From assembly GCA_021234155.1 (NCBI GenBank), contig JAJEKV010000013.1:4588028-4652027 (forward strand): DNA of 64,000 bases, written 5' to 3'. A model generated the notes under the pieces. The model saw only the letters and a list, made by a program, of their open reading frames with translations. It searched no databases and was not told the origin of the DNA. Below, one piece after another: positions 10,913 through 21,953 of the stretch; the stretch's first letter is position 1, and each line of letters opens with the position of its first letter. The translations under genes and the position numbers were made by a program. This DNA comes from Isoetes taiwanensis. Taxonomy: Eukaryota; Streptophyta; Lycopodiopsida; Isoetales; Isoetaceae.

Positions 10913-12536
10913 TATCGTTGATGGGCGCTCTAGTGAATTCCCAGCCATTAGATAGGGGAATATTCTGAGGGATATGCCCTCTAGTGGGATCCCATCCCTC
11001 CACCTCATGGGGAGATGGGGTCAAACGCTGATGTGGCTCTATTCTTAAGGGCCCGTTGACAACCATTGCAAGGGATTTCGATGTCAATTGACTTCAAAGT
11101 AGCATTTTGCCACTATTCCGTGCACCAAAAGGGGACGGCTCCCCGAAAACTAACTTAGTAGGCAAAGTGAAGTTTCTACCACAAGCTTCCCCGACACTGA
11201 TTGGCAGCGCAGGCAAATGATTTGGGAGGCGTCAAATGGAAGGCTTCTTGAGCATCTGCAAAGACAATGGACAAAAAAAGCGGGGGATTTGAACCCCCTG
11301 CCACCGCATTTTCCCATCCTCTTTTTAACTCTCATGTCTGATCATGCAGACAATGAGCAGCCACAACAGAAAGTACCTAAGTTTCATTGACCTTGCACAC
11401 GAAATTGCTAATGCACAAAGTGGATGAGTTCAGATTACATACCCTTTACCTATCAATGAAGAGCAAGAAGAAGTTTAGGGCATGTAAATTCCGAAAAGCG
11501 AAGCAGAGCCATACCATTGCAGCAGCAGATAATTCTGCATGAAGCCCAAATTAGAACACAGAAATAGCCATGCATCTTAAAATAGAAAAGCGTGGAAGAA
11601 AAGCCTCCTGTGTGTAGCACCACATACCTGAGGCAAGCGTTCACAGCCACCATAGAAGGCTGAACGCGCAATTCCACCGAATGAGTACACGTGACCGGGG
11701 ATTCGAACCCCCTGGCAAGACTAGCAAGATCTAAATTCGCCAATCGTATACCCGGTGAATACAAAATGAATAAAGTAAAGGGAGTTATCTAGCGTAACCC
11801 GTGGAGCACAGCCATATCAAAGACTTAAGAAATAGCCCTCAATGGCCCTAATCGCCGAGAGCTCCGCCTTAACGCATCCAAACCACAACCCCATGAGGAA
11901 GCCGGGCGGAATTGTTTTCTACACTCCATCCGTGCCGCCATGTAATGCAAAACGACTTCCTATAAACAGAAATCTCTACCTTCTAAACTTGGCGCCTGCA
12001 TCAAACCATGGAACGAAGCTCCTCGACCCCAGCCACGCCACTCCAAGAATACAGGAAAGAAAAAGATTCGTTCTTGCCCTAAATCCATACTCAAAAACAT
12101 ACAATACTACCCTAAAACCATTGAAACCATACGTCATAAACATACCCTTTCATGAACTAGCAAACTATAATGCAAGAACAACAAAATCCAGCACTTTCGG
12201 CTTAAAAATCTATAAGGTCATATGACCGCAACTGCTTATACCTCTGTCAAATGATTCGAGAACCAGGCCCCATCTCCCCGAGCCCTGAGTTACCAATTTC
12301 CAAGAGTTCTTAAGTTATTACTTTTTAATTACCTTCGTTCGTTATTACATGTTCTTTTCCGAAGCAATCCATGTTCTTACATACTTCTAGCCCCTGTGTT
12401 TTTCAAATCTCTTGCAGCAGGACCTGGCGTACTCTGCAGATAGTCGGCCTCAATCCAAGCCCTTGAACTTCCTATTATTTTCCTTTGAACTACTAATGTA
12501 TTTGTTTGCAATTAAATATGAGTTAATTAACAAGCA
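10913..12536. other. Non-genic interval with two tRNA-like T-arm motifs
   Basis: Minus-strand motifs GGGGGTTCAAATCCCCC (about 11283-11299) and GGGGGTTCGAATCCCC (about 11698-11713) look like tRNA T-arms or SINE B-boxes. No acceptor stem pairs with them, so they are not tRNA genes. An open stretch of 127 codons at 11842-12225 (plus) has no recognisable domain and I do not call it a gene. Confidence 0.4.
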
Positions 12537-12616
12537 AGACAAAAGTAACAATCAGGACAAAACTGTAACAACCAAAAACAAAAGTAACAACCAGGACAAA
12601 ACTGTAACAACCAAAA
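12537..12616. repeat. Tandem duplication of ~40 bp
   Basis: Two consecutive copies share AGGACAAAACTGTAACAACC (starting near 12554 and 12592). Confidence 0.8.
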
Positions 12617-12846
12617 AGGCAAGCAACGTTCCACATCCGGCATTGTGGAAGTTCCCAAAACGCATCGATTCTTCTGATTGAGGACCCCACAAGGCAAATC
12701 GGCCTTTCTAAGCCCAAATCGGCCCTTCCCAGACAGTTTCGGCATGACCTAACAGATTTGACATGGATTGATCCCTTTCGGCCAGCTTCTTGGACGCCCA
12801 AATCTACATACTTTTCAGCCCTTATTCACTCAATTCTAGATGTTAG

Positions 12847-13018
12847 TGATAAATCTACCAGAAATAGAAGATATATTGATTGATTCGGTGAGAAATCTCT
12901 GCTCACCACAGGTTACATATACTAAGAGAAGACACCGTTTCATGGTGTCGATCCACTCCAAAGGTCATCGTGACCTTTTGGATGTAAGATCACCAGGAAG
13001 ATATTCCATAATCTAACA
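12847..13018 (-). repeat. 3' LTR of the TR-GAG element
   Basis: 172 bp, TG...CA. It contains a hairpin, CCAAAGGTCA/TCG/TGACCTTTTGG, at about 12958-12981; the same hairpin occurs in the other LTR. Confidence 0.93.
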
Positions 13019-13370
13019 CTCTCCCATGATCTAACATCCATAATAATACTTCTAATCTAGACTGAACAAAAATACAAATGACTCTTAACAATAAGAGGAT
13101 CCCATTCTTGACTGCATCTTGACCGCTCTTGACCAGCGCGCTATTTTGAATTGCTCATATTATCTTTACTCTCCCACTTATGAGCAATCTGAAAAATCTT
13201 CACATATTCTTGACCTTGAATTCTTCACAAGCAGCTTCAAAATAATTTGGAGCTAGCAATATTAGCTTTCTCCCAAGCAAAGATAGATTGAAGCCTCTTC
13301 AATTCAAGACATTCCATTAATATAATGACCAGATTTCCGACAGAGAAAACACTTCCCCGATTTTCTTCTT

Positions 13371-14063
13371 TTAAATTAAGCCACTCATAGCGGGGACCCT
13401 ATATTTCCAATTTGGTTTATCTTTACTTGTATTGGTGAAGAATACTTTTGCAGAAGAAGGACTGGAATCTTCATCCTTTCGTTCATTCTTGATTGTTTCA
13501 GCTTTTAATAAGGCAGTTACTACTTCATCAAAGGTAATTACATCTTTAGCTTCCAGCATGCTTACAGTATTGTCAAACGACGATGGAGAAGGAATACTAG
13601 CAAGCAAGACTGAGGCGGCTTCACTTCTTCAATCTTTACTCCAGATTGTGCCAATTGACCCCATAACTCCTTAAGAGTACTTACATGGGCAGCAACAACG
13701 GTACTTGAATCCATGGTAAAACGAAAGAATTTCTTCCTAAGATAATGCTGGTTTGCATTGTTCTTGCCTTCATAAATGCCCACCGGTTTAGATCCATGCG
13801 CCCCGGCAGCGGTTGCTCCACCGATGATGAGATGCATGAGCTCTTTGCTCAAACCAAGAGTGATTGTGGCAAGAGCCCGTGCATTCTTATTCTCCCCGCT
13901 TGAGCGCCAGACATCATCGTCTTTGGGTTTAGCCTCTGTATACATTTACATTCCATAAATCCTTCGCAATTAACTGCATCTTCATTATGGTTTTCCAACC
14001 ATGGAACCCCTCTCCACTGAATTTCTCAACTGCTGGCTGTACATGATACTCCACGGCAGCCAT
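13371..14063 (-). pseudogene. Copia-type gag (UBN2-like), frameshifted
   Basis: The ATG at 14061-14063 opens a frame with KFSGEGFHGWKTIMKMQL, the usual start of plant Copia Gag. A frameshift near 13940 leads into the 13945-13562 frame (DDDVWRSSGENKNARALATI, then TLGLSKELMHLI), the UBN2 core. Another frame change near 13600 leads to 13607-13371 (DVITFDEVVTALLKAE). Gag forms the retrotransposon particle; two frame breaks mean this copy is probably no longer functional. A zinc-knuckle region may follow before the LTR but is not clear. Confidence 0.75.
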
Positions 14064-14305
14064 CTTCACAAGACGAAGCTTTACAAATTCTTCACCAGAA
14101 CAGATGTTTTACATAAATCTCCCACTTAATTCATGCCAAACAAAATTTTTAATCCCTTCATCTTCTAACTCTAATAGCGCAGAAGATGTACGTCGGCACC
14201 AGCAGCAAGCACGAAAAACAAAAAGGCAGCGTTACTCTATAATTAGGTGTTGGCCCAAATTTGTCTTCAATTTCTTCAACGGCTCTTCAGCGGATTAGAT
14301 CACCC

Positions 14306-14317
14306 GCTCTGATACCA
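14306..14317 (-). promoter_or_regulatory. Primer-binding site of the TR-GAG element
   Basis: Minus-strand TGGTATCAGAGC directly joins the end of the 5' LTR; this is the initiator tRNA-Met primer site. Confidence 0.9.
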
Positions 14318-14489
14318 TGATAAATCTACCAGAAATAGAAGATATATTGATTGATTCGGTGAGAAATCTCTGCTCACCACAGGTTACATATACTAAGAGG
14401 AGACATTGTTTCATGGTGTCGATCCACTCCAAAGGTCCTCGTGACCTTTTGGATGTAAGATCACCAGGAAGATATTCCATAATCTAACA
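14318..14489 (-). repeat. 5' LTR of the TR-GAG element
   Basis: 172 bp, nearly identical to 12847-13018. The transcript would start here and run leftwards. Confidence 0.93.
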
Positions 14490-14494
14490 GTTAG

Positions 14495-15210
14495 AACCAA
14501 TTCGGCCCTTGCTAGCCTAAATCAATGCCCTCCAAGCAATTTCGACATGTTTCCTGATGAATTCAAGTATGTTTGGGGCAGTTTGGTCACCATCCGATGT
14601 TGCTGTTGCAGGGGATTCGGCCTGTTTAGCACATCCAAGGACTATCCAATGCCAAATCGGCAGCTTAGAAGATCATATCTACCTGCTCCAGGCAAATCGG
14701 TATGATTCCCAGCATTTCTAATGGATTCGATCTCCAATGATTTTCGTTGCAGACAAAAACAGTTGATGAAGCTCATAACTAGTAAATTTACTATCTTCTA
14801 GATCAATTCCCACCTATTCCCTGTGGAATTACGAAGTTTCCTGAATAACACATCTGGCTCGACGATTTTGGTGCAGCCGCGTCTACTTTTAACACAGATC
14901 CCATTTCTCATATCAATCTAGAATTTTAGCATATACATATCAATTATGAACAGCTTATGCAATTCTCCATAAATTCTCAAACCCCACCTCAAAAGGAAGA
15001 ACGATCTGATGCCGTTTATTCAAGCTCTTGCCTCCAGATAGCCTCCTCTTGCAAAGAGCTTCACGTCTTCAAAAAGCCTCAAATTCCTAAACCCTTGCTC
15101 ATATGCATCTATGCCTACATGTATCTTTATGTATCTATATACAAATACTTGTACAATACTGGTCCCTAACTTCCCAGGACCGCTACAGAATACAACACTT
15201 TGCCCACAAA
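14495..15210. other. Intergenic, nothing recognised
   Basis: No gene recognised. The stretch lies downstream of the 3' end of the APOL-like gene and shares with 12690-12790 a wording rich in TTCGGC/AATCGG, so the TR-GAG element probably landed inside one older repeat. Confidence 0.4.
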
Positions 15211-15218
15211 ACAAGAAA

Positions 15219-15224
15219 GATTTA
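15219..15224 (-). terminator. Candidate polyadenylation signal of the APOL-like gene
   Basis: A minus-strand AATAAA lies about 225 bp beyond the stop codon at 15448, a reasonable 3'-UTR length. Confidence 0.4.
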
Positions 15225-15447
15225 TTGATACGACATGAATATTTATACATAAGTGTAATGCCATATTATGCAAAGACAAAAAAAAGGCAAAGGTGCACCA
15301 CGTCTCCTATAAAGAGATTCAGAACACCCAAAACAAAAACATTTATAGGTTCACAAATGTATGCCCAGCGATGGTGGACACCATTATTAGTTTCTTATAT
15401 AACCACAATTATATTAGGCAGGATGGAAGAATGACCGGTCCCAAAAA

Positions 15448-16917
15448 CTATAATCCACTACAATTCTTCAAGAGCTTGGAATAACTGTCCTCTAATACAT
15501 TCCTCATTTTCTCTAGTTCAGCTTGACGAGCCCGCAATTTGTTAGCAGCCTCACTTTCATTCAGTGCATTTGCCCCCTGCACTATGTCATATACACCGAG
15601 ACCAATAGAAAGCGCGCCAGTTGCAGAAGTAAACAATGCTTTGCCTAGAGTAACTGAGCCCGAAACAGATCTGGAAGCCAGCTGGAGGAATCCTTCGCCA
15701 AACGTTACTGTTCTGGAGAATTTTGCTATGTCAAGTCCAATTCTCATTGAAGTATATGTAGTGCGTGCACCTGAGTATATGTCACGTGCACTTAAGACAA
15801 TGAGTTTAATCAACTTCGTTACCACTTCGGGATCCCCAGCATGGGGACCAAGTTTGTCCCTCAGCTCACGCTGAACCTGCATCTTTATACCTTCATATTC
15901 CTCCGCAAAATTTGCTAAATGATTTTGCAAAGCAACCAAAAGGCCGAGCAAAGTCTCGGATTCTCTCGTATAAATTGCGAGTGTAGCATCACAAGCGCTT
16001 ATCCTTTTTCCAGAAACAATTGAGTTATATCCTCCTGCCACTCCTGAAGTCAGTCCTCCTGCCACGCCCATGACAGTTCCGCCAAGCGCCAAAGGCAACG
16101 TGAGGCCAAATGTGAAAGGGGCAGCCACTATGGCACCTATGGCCATTGCACCACCAATAGTTGTTGCTGATCCACCTAAGCAATACAACAAAGGGCAAAT
16201 TTTAAAAATGCCCTTAATTTTTTGCAAAATTGCGAAAATACCCATGTTTTAAGGGTATTTTTAGTAAAATGACCATAACTTTTTTCTGATGATCCAAATA
16301 GGAATATGCCCTTCAGATGAATTATAGATGAGAATGATATCTTTCTACTAAAGCTAAAATCATCTAAATCGGAGTTCAAAACCATAAGTTATGATTATGA
16401 TTTATTTGTGTCTAAGATTTCACATAACTTGTGATTCCAGACTCCGATTCAGATGATTTTAGCTTTGATGAGAAGATAGCATCCTTATCTATAATCCATC
16501 TGAAGCACACATTCCAATTTGGAATGTCAGGAAAAAGTTATAGCCATTTTACCAAAAATATTGCTAAAACAACGATATTTTCGCAATTTTGCAAAAAATT
16601 AGGGGCATTTTTTAAATTTTCCGTATAGCAAAACTAATCAATACTTATAGCCTTACTTAACCTATTCAAAAGTACCGGTAATTGTTCTTACCTGCTATTG
16701 TGGAGATTGCCACTTTTCTTCCCATAGTCTCCAATTCTGCAGCAGTCTCTTCCAAAAGCTTTGACGTTTCATTGCCCAACCTTCGCCAACTTCCAATGTC
16801 AAAATTCCTTAAATTCTTTGCCGCTACTGAAATTCCATCCCCCAGCTCTGCCAGTCGACCCTCGTACCTTCTTAAAACTTGAGCAGCAATAATCTCGGCC
16901 CCTTGTGGCCCTGCCAT
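15448..16917 (-). CDS. Apolipoprotein-L-like membrane protein, two exons, 317 aa
   Basis: Exon 1 is 16917-16692, exon 2 is 16175-15448; together 954 nt, one uninterrupted frame with stop. The intron has GTAAG at its 5' end and TTGCTTAG at its 3' end, phase 1. Residues 1-75 look helical and amphipathic. Residues ~77-125 form a glycine-rich hydrophobic hairpin (GGAMAIGAIVAAPF, GGTVMGVAGGLTSGVAGG). A long helical middle follows. Near residue 260 comes a second hydrophobic segment (SATGALSIGLGVYDIV), then a charged coiled-coil-like tail (RARQAELEKMRNVLEDSY). This order is that of the apolipoprotein L family, whose vertebrate members insert into membranes and can form ion channels. No secretory signal is seen, so an intracellular location is likely. 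The role in a plant is unknown. I chose ATG 16915-16917 because no in-frame ATG lies further upstream. Confidence 0.7.
16176..16691 (-). other. Intron of the APOL-like gene
   Basis: 516 bp, GTAAGAAC...TTGCTTAG. Most of it is a foldback element (see 16199-16620). Confidence 0.8.
16199..16620. mobile_element. Foldback MITE inside the intron
   Basis: Two arms of ~180 bp are inverted copies of each other. The outer ends read AAAAATGCCCTTAATTTTTT and, inverted, AAAAAATGCCCCTAATTTTT; the centre lies near 16395-16430. The arms are so similar that both strands translate to related peptides (DDFSF...IIHLK...SQFCKKL). AAATTTT flanks both sides and may be the target duplication. Confidence 0.85.
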
Positions 16918-17876
16918 CACGCTTGGTATGTTGAGGTGAACCTTTTAAATGTGGAATACAGATTGCTGAAACAGCTGGAGTGCTTGCTCTAGGTTATCAT
17001 GCTGGATAAAAGCATCCATCATGATATTGCAGGAATAAGTAGGCCTAGCTTATAAGTAGAAGAAAGTCCTTGCTTTGAAAGGGTCCCTTTTGCTTAGCGG
17101 AGCCACGTCGACATTGAACAATCTTGCAATCGTGGAATAAACCGTGAACTTCACTTTAAGCCTCCAATGGCACAGATTGACAATGGCTCAGCGGGAGCTG
17201 TTTTTGCGCAGATTGCTTTGAAAGGGTCCTGCGATTGGCAATTTGGCATTGAACAATCCTTCCGGGATCGAGATAGTTACTAAAAAACATATGCATCTAG
17301 ATTAGATTATTGGGTGGGGCCTAGGCTTTAAGTTTCTTATGGCAGCACACGAGAAGCCCCTTACTTCGTGACATCATGCAATACTAAAAATTTGCATCAA
17401 CTTCACTTTATGTCACTCTCAAACCTAATGTCAACAAATTTTAAAACATTTTGTATGCAATTCACACCAGTGAGTGACAAATTCTGTACAGACAAAACTA
17501 AATTTCCTATATAATTTAAGATGGCAAGAAGCATTAAGCAAAAGGCTAGTTTCCAGCCAAAAAATGTGAAGAATTCCATGTTTTTTTTATAGGAAAACTT
17601 CCTGAAAATGTTTTCTATATCGGAAATTCTTGATTCCAACCCATGACAGATTCCACCAGATAGAATCACTGTTCAGAATTGATCCTGCTCGGTGGAATCA
17701 CATATCATAATATTCTCTCCTCTTGGAATATTCGGGGCATATTCTACCAGACGAAATCACCAGGTACTTGCAGAAGCCCAATGTTTGCCATTTTTAATTT
17801 CAATTTGTGCAAAGATTCTTAAAGTATAGTTTACATTTGCTTGCAAAAGCAAGCATTGGTGGATTGAATTGGAAGA
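16918..17876. other. Upstream region of the APOL-like gene, no other gene recognised
   Basis: No second gene seen. A TTTAAAA-like box on the minus strand (about 16942-16950) could serve as a weak core promoter. GAAAGGGTCC occurs twice (17077-17088 and 17218-17229). Confidence 0.35.
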
Positions 17877-17981
17877 GGAGGTTGGCCCTCCCCTCAAGTA
17901 GATTATGGGAAATAACCCTCGAGGCCGGCAGGCCGAGAGGGTTTGTTTCCCATAATCTGCGAGAGGGGAGGGTTGACCTCC
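17877..17981. mobile_element. 105-bp foldback (hairpin) element
   Basis: The segment starts GGAGGTTGGCCCTCCCCTC and ends with its inverse GAGGGGAGGGTTGACCTCC. The inner arms (GATTATGGGAAA / TTTCCCATAATC, AACCCTC / GAGGGTT) also pair, leaving a loop of a few bases. It would form a near-perfect 48-bp stem. Confidence 0.85.
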
Positions 17982-18365
17982 CTTAATCACAGGTTATGAT
18001 GCATTTGAGAAGTCGGCATTTGAGAAGGAGGATTAACCACAGGCCTTCTTCGTGCTTTGCCATTCAACAAAGCCTCTGCAAAGTCTTTCGAAGCTTTAAG
18101 ACTAAAAATGACGCATTGGGATTCCCTGCTTCTCCGTTTCAGGGACCAAACAGAGTATTCCCTGTTATTTGTGAATTAAAATCAGCATCACCATTGCAGG
18201 ATCTGTGGATAATACTATCTAATCTTTCAGAAAAAACTCTTCCAATCTTGTGACCGTCTGCCTTATACAGGCCAACAGGACTTCACTGTGCTCATTCTTC
18301 CTATCTGATCTTTAGAGATCAATATTGTAATCTTTTCTATATTAATAGAAAACCACCTTGCCTTC

Positions 18366-18396
<31 letters not shown>

Positions 18397-18569
18397 CATT
18401 TTGGATCTGGTCAATGTCAATTATAATAAGCAATTCAACAGAAGTAGGCCACAATAGGATTTATCAAACAACTTATAAAAGCCATTATAGAATTTATCAA
18501 TACCTTGACGTCAATCTTTATTTACATATCCTTGTCATGCAATGTATTTTTTGTTTTCTTTGTACTTGT
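17982..18569. other. Non-genic; possible LINE 3' end
   Basis: 18290-18381 ends in TATTAATAGAAAACCACCTTG, a CTTC and a 15-base poly(A), followed by (TA)n. This is the look of a plus-strand L1-type 3' UTR and tail, but no coding part is seen. Confidence 0.35.
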
Positions 18570-18640
18570 GGTCGCATGTCCTCTGTGACGCTGCCTTTGT
18601 GGTGCGACGTAAAAATATACTTCCTTCCTTCCTTCCTTCC
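18570..18640 (+). mobile_element. SINE/LINE 3' tail fragment with (TTCC)n
   Basis: GACGCTGCC...GCGACGTAAAAATATAC is followed by (TTCC)5. The same 3' end occurs at 24390-24459, 31850-31913 and elsewhere. No tRNA-like head is present. Confidence 0.65.
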
Positions 18641-18732
18641 TAATTTCCACATTAAATAGACAAGTTGAATCATTAGAAATAATCAAGGGTTGCATCACTA
18701 CAACATAAATATTTAGTGAATGCATCATCCAC

Positions 18733-21127
18733 CTAGTAAGTAGTGATGGAGGATTCTTTGGAATTTTCGTATGAGTGAGGAGCAGAGGATGTGAATGTGA
18801 TAATGCTTCCAGAAGTCTCAACCAAACTGTTGATTTTCTTAATACATGTACTAGATAAAGTATGAGGAATAGTTTCCTTGCCTTCTAGCATTTGGACCAC
18901 AATAGACATGAAGGGCCTTAATTCAGGATCTTGATTGATGCAAAGATTAGCAACCTCAAGCATCCTCTTTGCTTCATTGGCATCAAAGCAATCTTTTAAT
19001 TTCTTATCCACAAGTCCATTGTAGTCCGATATTTCCTGCGTTCTCAAATGGGAGAGCTTAGCACCAGAAATAATTTCTAGCAATACAACTCCAAAACTAT
19101 AAACATCACTCTTCACATCAATTTCTTCACCTTCACAAAGTTCTGGCGATAGATATCCTGGAGTTCCACGTACTGTGGTCATAAACACACCACTTTCTCT
19201 TCTATCCACTAACCTAGAGAGTCCAAAATCAGCCACTTTGGGTCTAAAGCTTTCATCCAATAGAATATTTTGGGCTTCACATCCAAGTGAAGGATTTTCT
19301 CATGACATTCTTCATGCATGTATGCCAATCCTTTGGCTGCCCCAACAGCTATTTCCATTCTTTCTTCCCAACATAGCATGCCAGGGCTCTTTCCCATTAG
19401 CCACTGGTCTAAGGAACCATTGGCCATATATTCATAAACCAAAGCCCTCTTAGATTTCCTTGCAGCAAATCCAAGCAATTGGACTAGGTGTAGGTGCCTC
19501 ACTCTACTTAATACAGAAATCTCTGCATAGAAGTCTGGTGTTTCCTGACTTGACTCGCGAAGAACCTTCACAGCAATGTATCTTCCATCTGGTAGAAGTC
19601 CCTTGTATACACTTCCAAAACCCCCTTCTCCTAACTTTTCACTGAAACTGGTAGTTATCACATCCAACTCTTCAAATGAAAATTTCTTCAAGGTTGATTC
19701 AGACAAACATGAAGCCAGAATTTCATCTTCAACCTCTGATTCATCTTTTGTGATCTTCTTTCTTCTCAAATATATGCAAAGCATGACCAAAACAAAGGCG
19801 CAGGCTGCTATTGAAGAAAGGATGACGCTTAAGATGAGGTGGAATGAAGAATTCTTACCTGAATTTGACTTGCAAAGCTTGAAGAAAGCAGCATAGCTTT
19901 GGTTTGCATAACTAAGGCTATTCACTTTATCAACCAGAAAGCAGTAGTTATGGTGCCTCTGATAAAATGCTGCTTTACATGTCGATGAATCCTTGCAACT
20001 TTTACTGCAGCTCTTCTCATTGATATTAGTTAAGCTTGGTAAGGCATCCATTTCATAGAAATCAATTTCATCTGCAGTTATCATTTCACAGTTGCCAGAC
20101 TCATATTTTACTTTGCAACCAGATGCTCCATTATTTTGTGAACTCAAAGGTTCTAAGTAAGTACTATTGCCCATTACACAGCCTGAGCAGGTGCCATTCT
20201 TACAGAGGCCATAGGATCCACAGGAATTTGGAACTGTACAAGCCTCAGAACCTTGAGGAATGGAAATTTTTGTATCATTCCACAGTTTAATAATGGAAAG
20301 AATTCCATTTTCAATGCTTGCAAAGGCTACATATTCTACAGCAGAAATGGACAAGCTCAAAATGTCAGCAAGAACTGAAGCACCACCACAATTAACCCAG
20401 TTAGTCAGCAGATAGTCATTCTCAGATATATTGCCAGGGTCAGAACGGATCTGAAGGTAGGCACCTGAAGCATCACAACATAATGCAGCAAAAACTGAAG
20501 AATCTGAAGAATTGGTGCCCAGACTCCAACTTTTATATGCATATTGCATGTTATAAGTAAGAGAGGCTCCAGCAGAGTTGAATTGAAAGCTATAATTTCC
20601 ATTCACAAGCCTGCTACCATTTTTCAAAACCTGGCCACAAACAAGGTAACTTGTTGGGCTACTGAAACTGCTTCAGAAAGATTTATTACGCTCGTCAATA
20701 AGCTCCAGATAGCCATCTTTGCTGAGACGAAGATTGGTTGCATTAGGGGCGGATATAGACCACACTGGAAGCTGCGATTCATTTTTCAGCACTAAATCTC
20801 CATTCTGTTGAAGGCTTATGCTAGAATTTTCTCCCACAGCTTGATCAACTGACCAGATTAATTGATGTTTCCAGTCATCCCAGAGCTCGATGGAGAGAAC
20901 CCAGTGCTTCAAATCTCCTTGTATTTGTGTGAAAACCACCCAGTACCATGTATCCACATTTTGGGTTCTGCTTTTTACAGAAACGTAAGTTTCTATAACA
21001 TCTGTTTGGTTGTGTCCAAGATGGATTCCCAACCCAAACCCACAGTGTCGGTGTATTCGGAAGAATTATAGCAAAAGCATAATGGAGCTAAGAAGAGTGC
21101 AAACAAAATGAGCAGAGCCCTTCCCAT
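18733..21127 (-). pseudogene. G-type lectin S-receptor-like serine/threonine kinase, three lesions
   Basis: Intron-less gene read right to left. ATG 21127 opens a secretory signal (ALLILFALFLAPLCFC). Then follow a bulb-lectin region (NGDLVLKNESQLPVWS), an EGF-like Cys-rich part (CGSYGLCKNGTCSGC), a PAN/apple-like module, a transmembrane helix (LILSVILSSIAACAFVLVML) and a kinase domain with GEGGFGSVYKG, AVKVL, HLDVKP, DFGLSRL, GTPGYLSPE and DVYSFGVVLLE. HLD replaces HRD, so it is a non-RD kinase. Lesions: a frame change near 21025-21066; a TGA at 20673-20675 in place of the expected Trp; and a missing A in the A-run of the DVKPKN codons near 19266-19272. The rest of the frame is well kept, so the decay is recent or the lesions are assembly errors. 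The family senses cell-surface ligands; some members act in immunity or self-recognition. Confidence 0.88.
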
Positions 21128-21953
21128 GCTTTGAATTGAAGATGGCTCTGCATTTGTGTTTCAGCCTTTATTTCCATGTCTCAGCACTTGCTGGAGATAG
21201 TCAACTGCTTACTGCTTGTTACAGATATTTCCATTTCTTAGTGTTGACATATATTAAAAGATATCGGTTATTGCCCACAAAAATGAAATTAATGAGGGCT
21301 TACCTCAACCTGTTCCGTTTGTTGGACTTAAGAATAGTATTCCTGTTGCAGTAATGAATGTTTGATCGAAATTACTCTTATATTCCTCTAGTTATACCAC
21401 GTACAATTGCTCCCCTTATCTCTGTTTCTCCTCTCTGTTGCCAAGAAAATCCCAGAATGGACCTAAACTTCTGGGCTTCTTTATACGCCGGATTTCAACT
21501 CGAATCCCCTGTTTATGCTCGGCCTAGTTCAAATGGTATGAACCTGTATGAAAAATCTTAGTTTTTAGTGCAAGCATATGCAACACCATGGGCATCGCTA
21601 AAACACTGTCGAGGCTCTGTTTTTTCCTGCATTTTAGCAAGATACTAAAGCAAGAAACTGCTCGGCATCACAAATACGAATTTAATGGACCCACGTCAGA
21701 TTTACCCTGTTTCAGGATTGCACTCAATGTTTTGCAAACTGCAGATGTACAGATGAAAAGCTCATGGTTTCTTATTTCTAAAAAAGAAACGCGTTTGCTT
21801 GCCATCGTGACTTTGGAATTTTTCTCTTTTCACTTTGTAGTAAGAAATAGGAAGCAGGAACCAGTCCGACCGATTTCTGCCAAAAAATCTTCATCTTCGG
21901 AGCATTTTCAATTTTGTTGATATAACCGAAACGTGTAGGAGAGCAAAAAAACC

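Larger units (their letters stand above)
12847..14489 (-). mobile_element. Gag-only terminal-repeat retrotransposon (TR-GAG type), 1643 bp
   Basis: Direct LTRs of 172 bp (12847-13018 and 14318-14489; TGATAAATC...AATCTAACA) are flanked by the 5-bp duplication GTTAG (12842-12846, 14490-14494). On the minus strand the primer site TGGTATCAGAGC (14306-14317) abuts the right LTR, and a purine tract (GGGAGAGTG) abuts the left LTR. The interior encodes only a Copia-like Gag. I count about four LTR differences in 172 bp, so the insertion is young. Missing protease, integrase and RT make it non-autonomous. Confidence 0.93.

Noticed and set aside
11283-11713. Two tRNA genes on the minus strand
   Set aside because: Only T-arm-like motifs are present; no acceptor, D or anticodon stems can be formed around them.
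11842-12225. 127-codon open frame starting with ATG
   Set aside because: No recognisable domain, no supporting promoter or splice context, composition not convincing.
13432-13674. 80-codon plus-strand frame
   Set aside because: It is the antisense of the Copia-like gag on the minus strand.
19175-19896. Several plus-strand open frames
   Set aside because: They mirror the receptor-kinase domain coded on the minus strand.
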